The notes: a model not told the origin generated them from the letters alone. A stretch of DNA of 64,000 nucleotides from Sphingomonadales bacterium UBA6157 (GCA_002423025.1 DIUN01000015.1:132681-196680); one strand, 5' to 3'. Shown: positions 45,681 to 53,951, counted from the stretch's first letter. A program made the numbers and translations.

Positions 45681-47123
45681 CTAGCCCTGCGTGCCGGCAC
45701 GGGCCGCCAGCGCCGCGACAGTGGCGGCGTGGCTCTCGCTGGTGATGCGGTAGCGCAGGATAAAGGCCACGGCCCCGGCGTGCATCAGGAATACGGTGGG
45801 CACAAAGACGAATGCCAGGTTGCGGACAATGGCTTCATCAACCTGGCCCGGCACCGCGCCTTCCGGGAAGCCAACCAGGCCGAGCAGCAGGCTGGAAGCG
45901 AAGATGCCGATGCCCGAAGTCGTCTTGGCGACAAAGATGCTGGCAGCTGCCATGACCCCTTCCGAGCGGCGCCCGGTCTTCAACTCCTGGTCCTCCACAA
46001 TGTCGGCGGACAGCGAGCCGTGCAGGATCGCCACGATGCTGGCGAACGTGACGGAGAGCAGGTGGAAGCACAGCATGATCGGCAGCAGCAGCACCGAGTC
46101 ATTGTCGGGGAACAGCCCGAGCAGCCGCAGGGCAATGGGCGAGAGCCCCAGAGTCGGCACCAGCAGCTTGCACAGGATGGCGGCATCGCGCTTGCCGAGC
46201 CGCCGTGACAGCGGCCCGGTGAACCAGATCGCCAACGCCGAGGAGCCGAACTGCGCCAGCACGAACAGCGACACCTGGTCTGGCCCGAAGCCCCAGAAAA
46301 ACGTGTTGAAATAAAGCGATAGCGCAACCGAAAGGCCATAGGCCATGGCATTGCAGACCCCCGCGCCCAGGATCGGCACCAGCGCCCGGTTCGTCATCAC
46401 CGAGAACATCTCCTTGAGCGCGCGCCGTGCACCGAGCCGTTGCGGCGGCGGAGACCGCAGCCACGGAATCCGGCTGTGCGTCCCGAGCGCCGAGATCAGG
46501 ATGACGATGAACATCACCGCCGCCGAAACATTGCCATAGGTGGCATAGCCCGCGGCATTGAGCTGCGCGACCGGCTGTTCTGCCGAAGGCTGGAGGAACA
46601 GCTGGAAGGTCAGGATCGACATGATCAAGCCGCCATACCAGTTGAACCCGGCCCGGTAGGACATCAGCGCCGTACGACCATGATAGTCCGAGGTCAGTTC
46701 CGGCGCCAAAGCGGCACTGGGAATCTCGAACAACGAGAGAAAGGTGCGGATCAGCACCGAGACGACGATCAGGTAAACAAACAACCCCTCATCGGACCAG
46801 CCCAGCGGCGGATGCCATAGCAGCAGATAGCTGAGCGCGACCGGCGCGGCAGCAAAGTACATGAAGGGGTGGCGCCGGCCCCAGCGCGAGCGCCAATTGT
46901 CACTGAGTTGCCCGATAATCGGATCGAGCACGGCATCGACCATGAGTGCGATCATGATCGCCAGGCCCACAGTCGCGGCCGGGAGCCCGACTACTTGATT
47001 GTAGAAGAGCAGCAGCAGGTAGGAGAAGCCATTGTCCTTCAGGCCGAGCGCCGTGGCGCCGATGCCATAGGAGAATTTCGCGCCGCGGCTCAGCGGCGGC
47101 GGGGGCGTGCGGGCGTCACTCAC
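45681..47123 (-). CDS. GPH-family MFS transporter (cation symporter)
   Basis: A 480-residue inner-membrane protein with about 12 TM helices. Glycoside-pentoside-hexuronide family hallmarks are FSYGIGATALGLKDNGFSY at the N-terminus and the loop 2-3 motif SDNWRSRWGRRHPFM. DPIIGQLSD and the periplasm-side SYRAGFNW segment agree. It should import a solute by proton or sodium symport, plausibly the product brought in by the TonB receptor. It overlaps the dioxygenase gene by 4 bp (ATGA), so they form one unit. Confidence 0.9.
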   Translation of the reverse strand: MSDARTPPPPLSRGAKFSYGIGATALGLKDNGFSYLLLLFYNQVVGLPAATVGLAIMIALMVDAVLDPIIGQLSDNWRSRWGRRHPFMYFAAAPVALSYLLLWHPPLGWSDEGLFVYLIVVSVLIRTFLSLFEIPSAALAPELTSDYHGRTALMSYRAGFNWYGGLIMSILTFQLFLQPSAEQPVAQLNAAGYATYGNVSAAVMFIVILISALGTHSRIPWLRSPPPQRLGARRALKEMFSVMTNRALVPILGAGVCNAMAYGLSVALSLYFNTFFWGFGPDQVSLFVLAQFGSSALAIWFTGPLSRRLGKRDAAILCKLLVPTLGLSPIALRLLGLFPDNDSVLLLPIMLCFHLLSVTFASIVAILHGSLSADIVEDQELKTGRRSEGVMAAASIFVAKTTSGIGIFASSLLLGLVGFPEGAVPGQVDEAIVRNLAFVFVPTVFLMHAGAVAFILRYRITSESHAATVAALAARAGTQG

Positions 47124-47989
47124 CGGGGTGGCGCTCCGGCGATGACCGTTCGGTGCAGGAGCCGCAAGTGGCCATCATAGCCCCCAAGCGCATGGTGCAG
47201 GGTCGAGCGATTGTCCCACATCACCAGCATGTCCGGCTGCCAGGCATGGCGGTAGACAAAGGCCTCGCTGGTCATGTGCTGGAACAGGAAGCCTAGCAGC
47301 GCGTCGCTCTCCGCCTTGGCCAGCCCCTCGATGCCGATCGTGTAACCGGGGCTGACGAACAGGGTGCGGCGAGCACTGACGGGATGGACAGGCGCAAGCG
47401 GGTGCGCGTGGACCCCGTCAGCCTCCGGGCCGAACAGGATGTGCATGCCGGTGCGGCCGGCCTCGCTGGCAAAATAGCCCTTCGAGCCATAGGGCCCGGC
47501 AGCGCTGTGCAGCGCCCGCAGGCCAAGGAGCATCTCCCGGAAGCCGGGGCTCAGCGCCTCCCAGGCGGCAGCCGTGTCGCAAAACAGCGTGTCACCGCCG
47601 ACGGGGGGGATGACCTTGGCGTGGAGGATGGTTGCTGCCGGCGGCGCTGCCTGGAAACTCCAGTCCGAATGCCAGCCACCGCCGAACACTGCCGTAGTCT
47701 CCCCGGGATCACGGCGCACTTCAACGATATCGGGATGCCCAGCCATCGCCTCGACAAAGGGATTTTCGCCAAAGGCTCCGAACTGCCGGCTGAAGGCCTC
47801 TAGCTGTGCATGATCAAGCGGCTGCTGCGGGAACCAGATGACGCCATGATCCGCCAGAGCCTGCTTCACAGCCGCCAGCGAGGCCGCGCCAAGTGGCCGC
47901 GAGAGATCGAGGTTGGTGACCTCTGCCCCGAAACCCAGCGGCCGCGACTTGATCGACACGGCCGGACCCTTGCGCTGCTCATTGCCCAC
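47120..47989 (-). CDS. TauD/TfdA family Fe(II)/2-oxoglutarate dioxygenase
   Basis: A 289-residue non-haem iron dioxygenase. The iron ligands are His and Asp in GGWHSDWSF and the distal His in STLHHALGGY. The 2-oxoglutarate Arg is in RLLHRTVI. Family members cleave taurine, 2,4-D or alkyl sulfates (AtsK). With a sulfatase in the same cluster, an alkyl-sulfate-type or ether-cleaving role is plausible but not shown. The start is GTG 47989; GTG 47959 (SIKSRPLGFGAEV) is an equally family-like alternative with AAGGGT upstream. It leads the unit with the GPH transporter. Site C lies 119 bp upstream. Confidence 0.88.
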   Translation of the reverse strand: MGNEQRKGPAVSIKSRPLGFGAEVTNLDLSRPLGAASLAAVKQALADHGVIWFPQQPLDHAQLEAFSRQFGAFGENPFVEAMAGHPDIVEVRRDPGETTAVFGGGWHSDWSFQAAPPAATILHAKVIPPVGGDTLFCDTAAAWEALSPGFREMLLGLRALHSAAGPYGSKGYFASEAGRTGMHILFGPEADGVHAHPLAPVHPVSARRTLFVSPGYTIGIEGLAKAESDALLGFLFQHMTSEAFVYRHAWQPDMLVMWDNRSTLHHALGGYDGHLRLLHRTVIAGAPPR

Positions 47990-48107
47990 CTGAATTCACC
48001 CTCACCGCCTGCACGGCCTACCGGCCGCAGGAAACACCCGCCGTTGAGGTCTGCGCCGTGCGGTTGCTCTTGTCTTGAGACACTCTCGTTCAAGGCTAAT
48101 CACCTTC

Positions 48108-48127
48108 GAAAGCGACTGATCGTTTCC
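48108..48127. promoter_or_regulatory. shared regulon palindrome, site C
   Basis: GAAAGCGA-CTGA-TCGTTTCC is an imperfect inverted repeat with the core CGACTGATCG (48113-48122). CTAATCAC (48096-48103) is 17 bp before the core, as at site A. It lies 119 bp upstream of the dioxygenase-transporter unit. Confidence 0.65.
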
Positions 48128-48449
48128 ATAATCGTCTTGCAATAACAGCAAGTAAGATGCTGCGGTTGATTGCACCGTCTGGAGCACCTAGCGGACTGGA
48201 ATCGCGCGACGGCACCGCAGTTTGGACGGCACACCAAACTGCTGCCGGCGTGTAGCACTGGCAAAAATCAAGGCTGCGACACTGTAGCCGCGGCGTTGGC
48301 AACCGTTCCTTCAAATGACTGCGCGGCCCTGTCGTGGGCGTGCCGATGCGGCGCGGCTGCTTCAAACCCTCAAACGGCCCAGTTCAGGTGTTCAGGAGCA
48401 ACTTCAATGCGTTCTGGCTGCTAAAGGAACCAGCTGAACGCGTTGGAAC

Positions 48450-48482
48450 AAAAAAATGGCCGGGCAGTTGCCTGCCCGGCCA
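48450..48482 (-). terminator. intrinsic terminator of amtB
   Basis: An 11-bp perfect stem (TGGCCGGGCAG at 48457-48467 with CTGCCCGGCCA at 48472-48482) has a 4-nt loop. Read on the minus strand it is followed by seven T residues (complement of 48450-48456). It ends the glnK-amtB transcript 57 bp after the amtB stop. Confidence 0.92.
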
Positions 48483-48538
48483 GTCGGTTTCCTTGGGGAG
48501 GAACCTCGTGAGATGCGGTCGCGGATGTTACCGGGGCA

Positions 48539-49981
48539 TCAATTGTTGTAGGCGCGCTCGCCGTGCTCACCGAGATCGAGGCCTTCGCGCTCGGTTTCGG
48601 GAGAGACGCGCAGCCCGGTGACTGCCTTGGCGACCGTGATGGCGATGGCGGTGCCGACTGCAGCCCAGACGATGGTGGCTCCCACCGCCATGAACTGTGT
48701 GACCAGCTGGGCCCCCATGTCGAAATCATCGCCGCCTGGGCCACCCAGCGAGGGGGCATAAACGATGCCGGTGCCGATGGCTCCGACGATGCCGCCCACA
48801 CCATGGATGCCGAACGCATCGAGCGAGTCATCGTAGCCAAGCTTGGCCTTCACCACCGAGACGGCGAAGTAGCAGACCACCGAGGCGACAGCGCCGAGGA
48901 CGATGGCACCGAAGGGCCCGCTATTGCCGGCCGCCGGAGTGACGGCGACGAGGCCGGCGATGACACCAGAGCAGAAGCCCAGCGCCGACGCCTTGTGACC
49001 GCGGATCTTCTCGGCAAGCATCCAGAACAGGGCTGCCGACGCGGTGGCGACGAAGGTGTTGATCATGGCCAGGGCTGCCGAACCATTGGCTTCCAGCGCC
49101 GAGCCGGCGTTGAAGCCGAACCAGCCAACGAACAGCAGGCCGGTACCGACAAACGTGAGCGTCATGGAGTGCGGTGCCATCGATTCCTTGGGATAGCCGA
49201 TGCGCTTTCCGAGCATGATGCAGGCCACCAGTGCCGAGACGCCGGCGTTGATGTGCACGACGGTACCGCCGGCAAAATCCAGGGCGCCCATCTCGAAGAA
49301 CAGGCCGCCAGCAGCCCAAACCATGTGAGCGACCGGGAAGTAGACGATGGTCAACCAAACGGCGGTGAAGGCCATGACGGCGGAGAACTTGATGCGCTCA
49401 ACAACACTGCCCAAAACGAGCGCGACAGTAATCGCGGCAAACGTCATCTGGAAAGCGACGAAGACATATTCCGGGATCACGACGCCATCGGTGAAGGTGG
49501 CGGCGGTCGAGTCCGGCGTTATTCCGGCGAGGAACAACTTGTCGAAATTCGAGATGAAAGGCTTGAGACTCTCTGATGCATCAGGGCCAAAGGCCATGGT
49601 GTAGCCGTAGACGACCCAGATGATCATGGCGAAAGCCGAGGCGGCACCGATCTGCGTCATGGTGGAGAGCATGTTCTTGGAGCGGGTGAGGCCGCCGTAA
49701 AACAGCTGCAGGCCGGGCAGGATCATCAGAAGCACCAGCACGGTGCAGATCATCATGAAGGCCGTGTCACCCTTGTTCGGGACAGGAGCGGCTTCTTCGG
49801 TGGCTGGTGCCGCTTCAGCAACAGCCTCGGCTGCAGCGGGTGCCGCTTCCATGGTAGCTTCGGCAACAGCAGGCGCTGCTTCGGCAACGGCCGCCGCGGC
49901 ATCCTGCGCAAAGACAGGTGCTGTGAGCAGGAGCGCGAACATCGCGGCTCCGACGCCCAGCGATTTCAGGTCAAAAGTCAT
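48539..49981 (-). CDS. amtB: ammonium transporter
   Basis: A 480-residue inner-membrane ammonium channel with 11 TM helices. The twin pore histidines are in VVHINAGVSAL and FGIHGVGGIVGAIG, and the recruitment-site region is LPGLQLFYGGLTRSKN. The N-terminus has a signal sequence followed by an unusual Ala/Glu/Pro-rich linker (about residues 25-70, repeated AEAAPA units) before TM1. It works with the PII protein GlnK encoded 20 bp upstream and belongs to the nitrogen-limitation response. Confidence 0.95.
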   Translation of the reverse strand: MTFDLKSLGVGAAMFALLLTAPVFAQDAAAAVAEAAPAVAEATMEAAPAAAEAVAEAAPATEEAAPVPNKGDTAFMMICTVLVLLMILPGLQLFYGGLTRSKNMLSTMTQIGAASAFAMIIWVVYGYTMAFGPDASESLKPFISNFDKLFLAGITPDSTAATFTDGVVIPEYVFVAFQMTFAAITVALVLGSVVERIKFSAVMAFTAVWLTIVYFPVAHMVWAAGGLFFEMGALDFAGGTVVHINAGVSALVACIMLGKRIGYPKESMAPHSMTLTFVGTGLLFVGWFGFNAGSALEANGSAALAMINTFVATASAALFWMLAEKIRGHKASALGFCSGVIAGLVAVTPAAGNSGPFGAIVLGAVASVVCYFAVSVVKAKLGYDDSLDAFGIHGVGGIVGAIGTGIVYAPSLGGPGGDDFDMGAQLVTQFMAVGATIVWAAVGTAIAITVAKAVTGLRVSPETEREGLDLGEHGERAYNN

Positions 49982-50001
49982 GCTTCCCCCTTGGCTAGCG
50001 T

Positions 50002-50340
50002 CTAGAGCGCGGTTTCATTGGTTTCGCCGGTGCGGATCCGCACGGCCTGGCCGACATCGGCCACGAAGATCTTGCCGTCCCCGATCGAGCCGGTGTGTGC
50101 GGCCTGCTGGATGGTCTCGACCACCTGGGTCGCCTGGCCGTCTTCAACGACGACCTCGATCTTGATCTTCGGCACCATGTTGGTGGTGTATTCAGCGCCG
50201 CGGTAGATTTCGGTCTGGCCCTTCTGGCGGCCGAAACCCTTGACTTCGCTGACCGTCATGCCCTGGACGCCGGCGGCCGAAAGGGCCTCGCGCACGTCGT
50301 CGAGCTTGAACGGCTTAATGACAGCAATGATAAGCTTCAT
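50002..50340 (-). CDS. glnK: PII signal protein GlnK/GlnB
   Basis: A 112-residue trimeric nitrogen sensor. The start MKLIIAVIKPFKLDDVREAL is at 50340, with AGGAGGGG just upstream. The uridylylation Tyr51 is in RGAEYTTN on the T-loop, and TGSIGDGKIFV forms the ATP-binding B-loop. As the partner of AmtB it blocks the channel when nitrogen is plentiful. It is called glnK because it is cotranscribed with amtB behind a sigma-54 promoter. The longer in-frame extension upstream is not conserved. Confidence 0.95.
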   Translation of the reverse strand: MKLIIAVIKPFKLDDVREALSAAGVQGMTVSEVKGFGRQKGQTEIYRGAEYTTNMVPKIKIEVVVEDGQATQVVETIQQAAHTGSIGDGKIFVADVGQAVRIRTGETNETAL

Positions 50341-50381
50341 GGCCCCTCCTGAACGCGAACCTTCCGCGTTGCAGCATGCCA

Positions 50382-50398
50382 TGCAAAGGCCGTGCCAA
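50382..50398 (-). promoter_or_regulatory. sigma-54 promoter of glnK-amtB
   Basis: The minus strand reads TTGGCACGGCCTTTGCA, which matches every defined position of the -24/-12 consensus YTGGCACGRNNNTTGCW. It lies 42 bp upstream of the glnK start codon, leaving a leader of about 30 nt with a strong AGGAGGGG ribosome site. NtrC sites should lie upstream; half-site-like GGTGCA (about 50462-50467) and TGTGCA sequences exist, but no convincing pair. Confidence 0.9.
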
Positions 50399-50545
50399 GT
50401 GCTCTCACCTAGGATGACTAAGGTATTACAGCCCATTCGCAGCCGGCCTGCTGCCCGATTCGGGTGCATCGCAGCAGGGCGGGCGCGTTTTTTGTGCAGA
50501 TGCGTAAAGCGCCAGCCATCGCGGCCGTAACAGCTCGGCGCCGGC

Positions 50546-51340
50546 TCAGAGCAGGGTGGCGATCTGCTCCCAGCTCTCCGCGACACTGGCCGCGCCGAGT
50601 TCGATCAGCTCATGCGCCTTTGTGAAATCCCGGACATCGACATGTCCGATGGCCGGGGCGATCTCGAGATCCGGCGGGTCGATCATCAGGCTCTGCCGCG
50701 CCAGGTGCGACATCATCAGCGACAGTCCGGCACGGCCGATGCGGAACGGCGTGACAAGCCGCTTGCCCGCCGGCAGTCCGGCCTCGGCGCGGCGCAGATA
50801 ATCCCCCTGCAGGTTGACGGCAAGCACCGGCGCCTTGCTGAGCGCACGCACCGCCCGCACCGGCACCGGCGTCATCACGCCCCCGTCAACCAGCAGCTGG
50901 CCCTCGCGCTTCACTGGCGGAAACACGCCCGGAATGGCCATGGAAGCGCGCACTGCCTCCACCACCGGGCCACGGGTGATCGAAACTTCATCGCCGGTCA
51001 CCAGATCGGCAGCGACGACCGCGACCGGAATGAACAGGTCCTGCAGGTTGGAACGGCCGAAGTGCTCGCGCAGGTGATTGTGTACGGTGCGGCCACCCAG
51101 CATCGAGCCGCCACGTGGATCGACATCGAGAAAGCGCATGATCTGCCGCAAATTGACCGAGCGGGCCAGTTCCTCCAGCACATTCATCCGGTCCGCCGCC
51201 AGACAGACGGCGGCCAGCGCGCCGATCGAGGTGCCGCTCACCGCCGCCACCTTGACGCCGCGCTCATGGAGCGCGTGGAGCACGCCGATATGCGCCCAAC
51301 CAAGGCCGGCGCCGCCACCGAGTGCCAGGGCAATCTTCAC
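50546..51340 (-). CDS. patatin-like phospholipase (RssA type)
   Basis: A 264-residue serine acyl hydrolase. The oxyanion loop is LGGGAGLGWAHIG (about 7-19), the nucleophile Ser is in GTSIG (about 36-40) and the catalytic Asp in LLVDGGVMTPVP. It has the compact patatin layout of RssA/YchK proteins, probably cytosolic or membrane-associated, and hydrolyses an unknown lipid ester. The DUF2007 gene upstream overlaps its start by 4 bp, and a DUF2784 gene precedes that in the same direction. Confidence 0.9.
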   Translation of the reverse strand: MKIALALGGGAGLGWAHIGVLHALHERGVKVAAVSGTSIGALAAVCLAADRMNVLEELARSVNLRQIMRFLDVDPRGGSMLGGRTVHNHLREHFGRSNLQDLFIPVAVVAADLVTGDEVSITRGPVVEAVRASMAIPGVFPPVKREGQLLVDGGVMTPVPVRAVRALSKAPVLAVNLQGDYLRRAEAGLPAGKRLVTPFRIGRAGLSLMMSHLARQSLMIDPPDLEIAPAIGHVDVRDFTKAHELIELGAASVAESWEQIATLL

Positions 51341-51540
51341 GGCCGCTCCGCCAGCAGGCTGCGGGCAGCGTCCTCGTCCTCATCAAGCACCATCAGCCGC
51401 ACACCGGACAGGCCGCTACCGATCAGCGAGGCGATGCCGGCATCGAAGAGCACGGCCTCGATGCCGCCGGCCTCCAGTGTCATTCGCTTGATCTCGGCTT
51501 CCACCGGATCGAACACCGTTTCAAGCGTGACGAGCGGCAT
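51337..51540 (-). CDS. DUF2007 family small protein
   Basis: A 67-residue cytosolic protein matching the DUF2007 (putative signal-transducing) pattern: an N-terminal VTLETVFDPVEAEIKRMTLE segment, then GIEAVLFD and VRLMVLDEDEDAARSLL at the C-terminus. The fold is a small ACT/PII-like alpha-beta unit that may bind metal or ligand. The function is unknown. It overlaps the patatin gene (ATGA) and the DUF2784 stop (1 bp). Confidence 0.8.
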   Translation of the reverse strand: MPLVTLETVFDPVEAEIKRMTLEAGGIEAVLFDAGIASLIGSGLSGVRLMVLDEDEDAARSLLAERP

Positions 51541-51908
51541 CAGTTGCTCCGGCGGTGGAGGAAGAAGCGCGTGTAGAGGAACAGGTTCACTGCGATCAGC
51601 ACAGCGGCATACTGAAACTGCGTGTCCCGCGTCAGCCCTTCAGGGTAGATGATCGGGGTGATGTAGTGATCGATAAATCCATCGGCATAACCCTGCTCGC
51701 CGGCAGCAGCACGCATCCGCATCTCGAGCGGCGTGAGCGGGCAGATGGCGCCGGAAAGCTCGATCCAGGCGCCCCAGGCCAGCACGGGCAAATGGGCCAA
51801 CATCACCGGGGGCCAGCGGATGAGCAGCGCCGCGCCGAACATGGCAAACACGATGAAGGCAAAGTGCAGCACGATCACAAGATCGGCTGCCAGTGCGGGA
51901 TTGATCAA
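51540..51908 (-). CDS. DUF2784 family membrane protein
   Basis: A small membrane protein of about 122 residues with three to four TM helices (ADLVIVLHFAFIVFAMFGAA, then WPPVMLAHLPVLAWGAWIEL and a C-terminal helix ending RFFLH). The DUF2784 family is of unknown function. The start is placed at TTG 51908, which overlaps the stop of the upstream gene as TTGA and gives the family length. An ATG at 51968 would extend 20 residues into that gene without conservation. Confidence 0.72.
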   Translation of the reverse strand: MINPALAADLVIVLHFAFIVFAMFGAALLIRWPPVMLAHLPVLAWGAWIELSGAICPLTPLEMRMRAAAGEQGYADGFIDHYITPIIYPEGLTRDTQFQYAAVLIAVNLFLYTRFFLHRRSN

Positions 51909-52450
51909 GGCGTTGCGGCCGGCGGGCGGGTGGGCAATCCATCGATGCTGCGGGTTCGGCCCTGCCATTTGGCGAGATTGGCCTCGGGCGTGGTCGGTGC
52001 GTAATATTTGCGGAGCGTCTGGCGTTCGCGCTCAAACTGCATGTGTGGCACGGCCCAGCCGCAACTCGTCTGGGTGGACTCGATGTGCGCCTCGAAGATC
52101 TGGCGCACGCCGGGCTCGATGGTGAAGTGGCTGGCAAGCTCGGCCCAGCCGGCGTCCTGCGGTAGCACCGGCACGCCGCGGCCGTAGAGCCGATAGATCA
52201 GCGCCGGCTGGTCAAAGGCACAGAACATGATGGTTATGCGGCCATCGGCAGTGAAATGCGCGTTGGTCTCGTTGCCCGAGCCGCCAAAATCCAGCCAGGC
52301 GACGCGGTTGGGGCCGAGCACGCGGAAGCAGTCCATGCCCTTGGGGGAGAGGTTTATCCGCGCGTCCGCTGCCGCCGTTGCGACGAAGAACACCGGCTGG
52401 CGGGCAATGAAAACGGCATGGTCATCGGTGATGCGATCGAAGAATTCCAT
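51905..52450 (-). CDS. pyridoxamine 5'-phosphate oxidase family protein
   Basis: A 181-residue FMN-binding split-barrel protein. It begins with MEFFDRITDDHAVFIARQPVFFVATAAADARINLSPKG, cited here by its pieces DDHAVFIARQ and VATAAADARINLSPKG, typical of the PNPOx-like group that reduces or oxidises small molecules. The C-terminal segment (SCGWAVPHMQFERER) is shared by a family often annotated as general-stress or putative PNPOx proteins. It is not the vitamin B6 enzyme PdxH itself. It is at the head of the DUF2784-DUF2007-patatin series. Confidence 0.8.
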   Translation of the reverse strand: MEFFDRITDDHAVFIARQPVFFVATAAADARINLSPKGMDCFRVLGPNRVAWLDFGGSGNETNAHFTADGRITIMFCAFDQPALIYRLYGRGVPVLPQDAGWAELASHFTIEPGVRQIFEAHIESTQTSCGWAVPHMQFERERQTLRKYYAPTTPEANLAKWQGRTRSIDGLPTRPPAATP

Positions 52451-52468
52451 ACCCGCTCCCTCCGGCCC

Positions 52469-53899
52469 TCAGGCCGCTGTGCCGCCCACCGTCAACCCCT
52501 CGATAAGCAGTGTCGGCTGGCCGACGCCGGCGGGCACGCTCTGTCCACCCTTGCCGCAAATGCCGACGCCTTCATCAAGCGCGAAATCATTGCCGATGGC
52601 GCGCACCCTGGTCAGCACGTCCGGCCCGTTGCCGATGAGCGTGGCGCCCTTGATCGGCGCGCCGAGCTTGCCGTTCTCGATGCGATAGGCCTCGGTGCAG
52701 GAGAATACGAACTTGCCGCTGGTGATATCGACCTGGCCGCCGCCAAAGCTCTTGGCATAGATGCCGGACTTGGCAGAGCGCAGGATCTCGCCGGGATCCT
52801 CTGTGCCATTCTCCATGAAGGTGTTGGTCATGCGTGGCATCGGGGCATGGGCGAAGCTCTCGCGACGGCCGTTGCCGGTGGGCGCCACGCCCATGAGGCG
52901 GGCGTTGAGCCGATCCTGCATATAGCCCTTGAGGATGCCATCCTCGATCAGCACGGTGCGCTCTGTCGGGGTGCCCTCGTCATCCACGGTCAGCGAGCCA
53001 CGGCGATTGTCGATGCTGCCATCGTCCACCACTGTCACGCCCGGTGCCGCGACCCGCTCGCCGATGCGGCCCGAAAAAGCGCTGGTGCCCTTGCGGTTGA
53101 AATCCCCCTCAAGGCCATGGCCGATGGCTTCGTGCAGCAGGATGCCCGGCCAACCCGGCCCGAGTACCACGGTCATTTCGCCGGCAGGCGCCGCGACGGC
53201 ATCGAGGTTGGTGAGGGCGTTGGCGAGGGCAATATCGATGGCGCCATCCCAATTGGCGTGCTCGAACAGGCCATCGTAGAGATAGCGCCCGCCAAGGCCG
53301 TGGAAGCCGGTTTCACGCCGGCCATCCTTTTCCGCCACGATCTGCACGTTGAGCCGCACCAGCGGCCGCACATCGCGGACACGATGGCCATCGGCTCGGA
53401 TGATCTCGACGACGCTCCAGGAGGCCAGCAGGCTGGCGGAGACCTGGACAACGCGCGGATCGCGGGCGCGGGCGGCCGCATCGATCGTCTGCATCAGCTT
53501 CACCTTTTCAGCAAAGCTGATGCCTTCCAGGGGGTTGGCATCGGTATAGCGGCGCGCGTTGGTGCGCTGCGGAGCCAGTGCCATGGTGCCGCCATGGCCA
53601 TCCCGCACAACGCGGATGGTATCGGCAGCGCGGCGGATGGCAGCATCCGAAAGCTCGTTGGCATGGGCAAAGGCTGTCATTTCCCCAGCCACGCCGCGCA
53701 GGCCGAAGCCCTTTTGCGTGTCGAACGTGGCGGCCTTCAGCCGACCGTCATCGAAGGAAAAGCTTTCCGAAACAGCATATTGCAGGAAAAGTTCACCATC
53801 GTCACAACCGTTCAGCGCTTCCGCCACCAGCCGCTCGGTGCGGCCAGGGTCGAGCTCAGTATCGGCGTAGAAGATGGTGGCGGGATCAAGGGTGCTCAT
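52469..53899 (-). CDS. tldD: TldD family metalloprotease subunit
   Basis: A 476-residue cytosolic protein. TldD/TldE complexes degrade unfolded peptides and mature microcins and CcdA. The zinc-binding motif HEAIGHGLEGD is at about residues 250-260, and a later Cys ligand is in VFSCTEAYRIENGK. The family features RPLVRLNVQIVAEKDGR, GSLTVDDEGTPTERTVLIEDG and GICGKGGQSVP are present. The partner gene tldE/pmbA is not in the window. The length fits the family. Confidence 0.94.
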   Translation of the reverse strand: MSTLDPATIFYADTELDPGRTERLVAEALNGCDDGELFLQYAVSESFSFDDGRLKAATFDTQKGFGLRGVAGEMTAFAHANELSDAAIRRAADTIRVVRDGHGGTMALAPQRTNARRYTDANPLEGISFAEKVKLMQTIDAAARARDPRVVQVSASLLASWSVVEIIRADGHRVRDVRPLVRLNVQIVAEKDGRRETGFHGLGGRYLYDGLFEHANWDGAIDIALANALTNLDAVAAPAGEMTVVLGPGWPGILLHEAIGHGLEGDFNRKGTSAFSGRIGERVAAPGVTVVDDGSIDNRRGSLTVDDEGTPTERTVLIEDGILKGYMQDRLNARLMGVAPTGNGRRESFAHAPMPRMTNTFMENGTEDPGEILRSAKSGIYAKSFGGGQVDITSGKFVFSCTEAYRIENGKLGAPIKGATLIGNGPDVLTRVRAIGNDFALDEGVGICGKGGQSVPAGVGQPTLLIEGLTVGGTAA

Positions 53900-53951
53900 G
53901 GCCTAGATATAGGCACGCCGGGCGGGAAGGCAAACGCTCCGGGCTGCGGCA

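Larger units (their letters stand above)
47990..48538. other. 549-bp gap between dioxygenase and amtB
   Basis: No gene is recognised. The left part holds site C of the shared palindrome (48108-48127) and CTAATCAC (48096-48103). The right end holds the amtB terminator (48450-48482). The middle (about 48160-48420) has short open frames without protein-like composition. It might be a decayed gene or insertion remnant, but nothing can be matched. Confidence 0.5.

Noticed and set aside
50399..50545. NtrC enhancer sites upstream of the sigma-54 promoter
   Set aside because: Only scattered GGTGCA/TGTGCA half-sites are present; no properly spaced palindrome.
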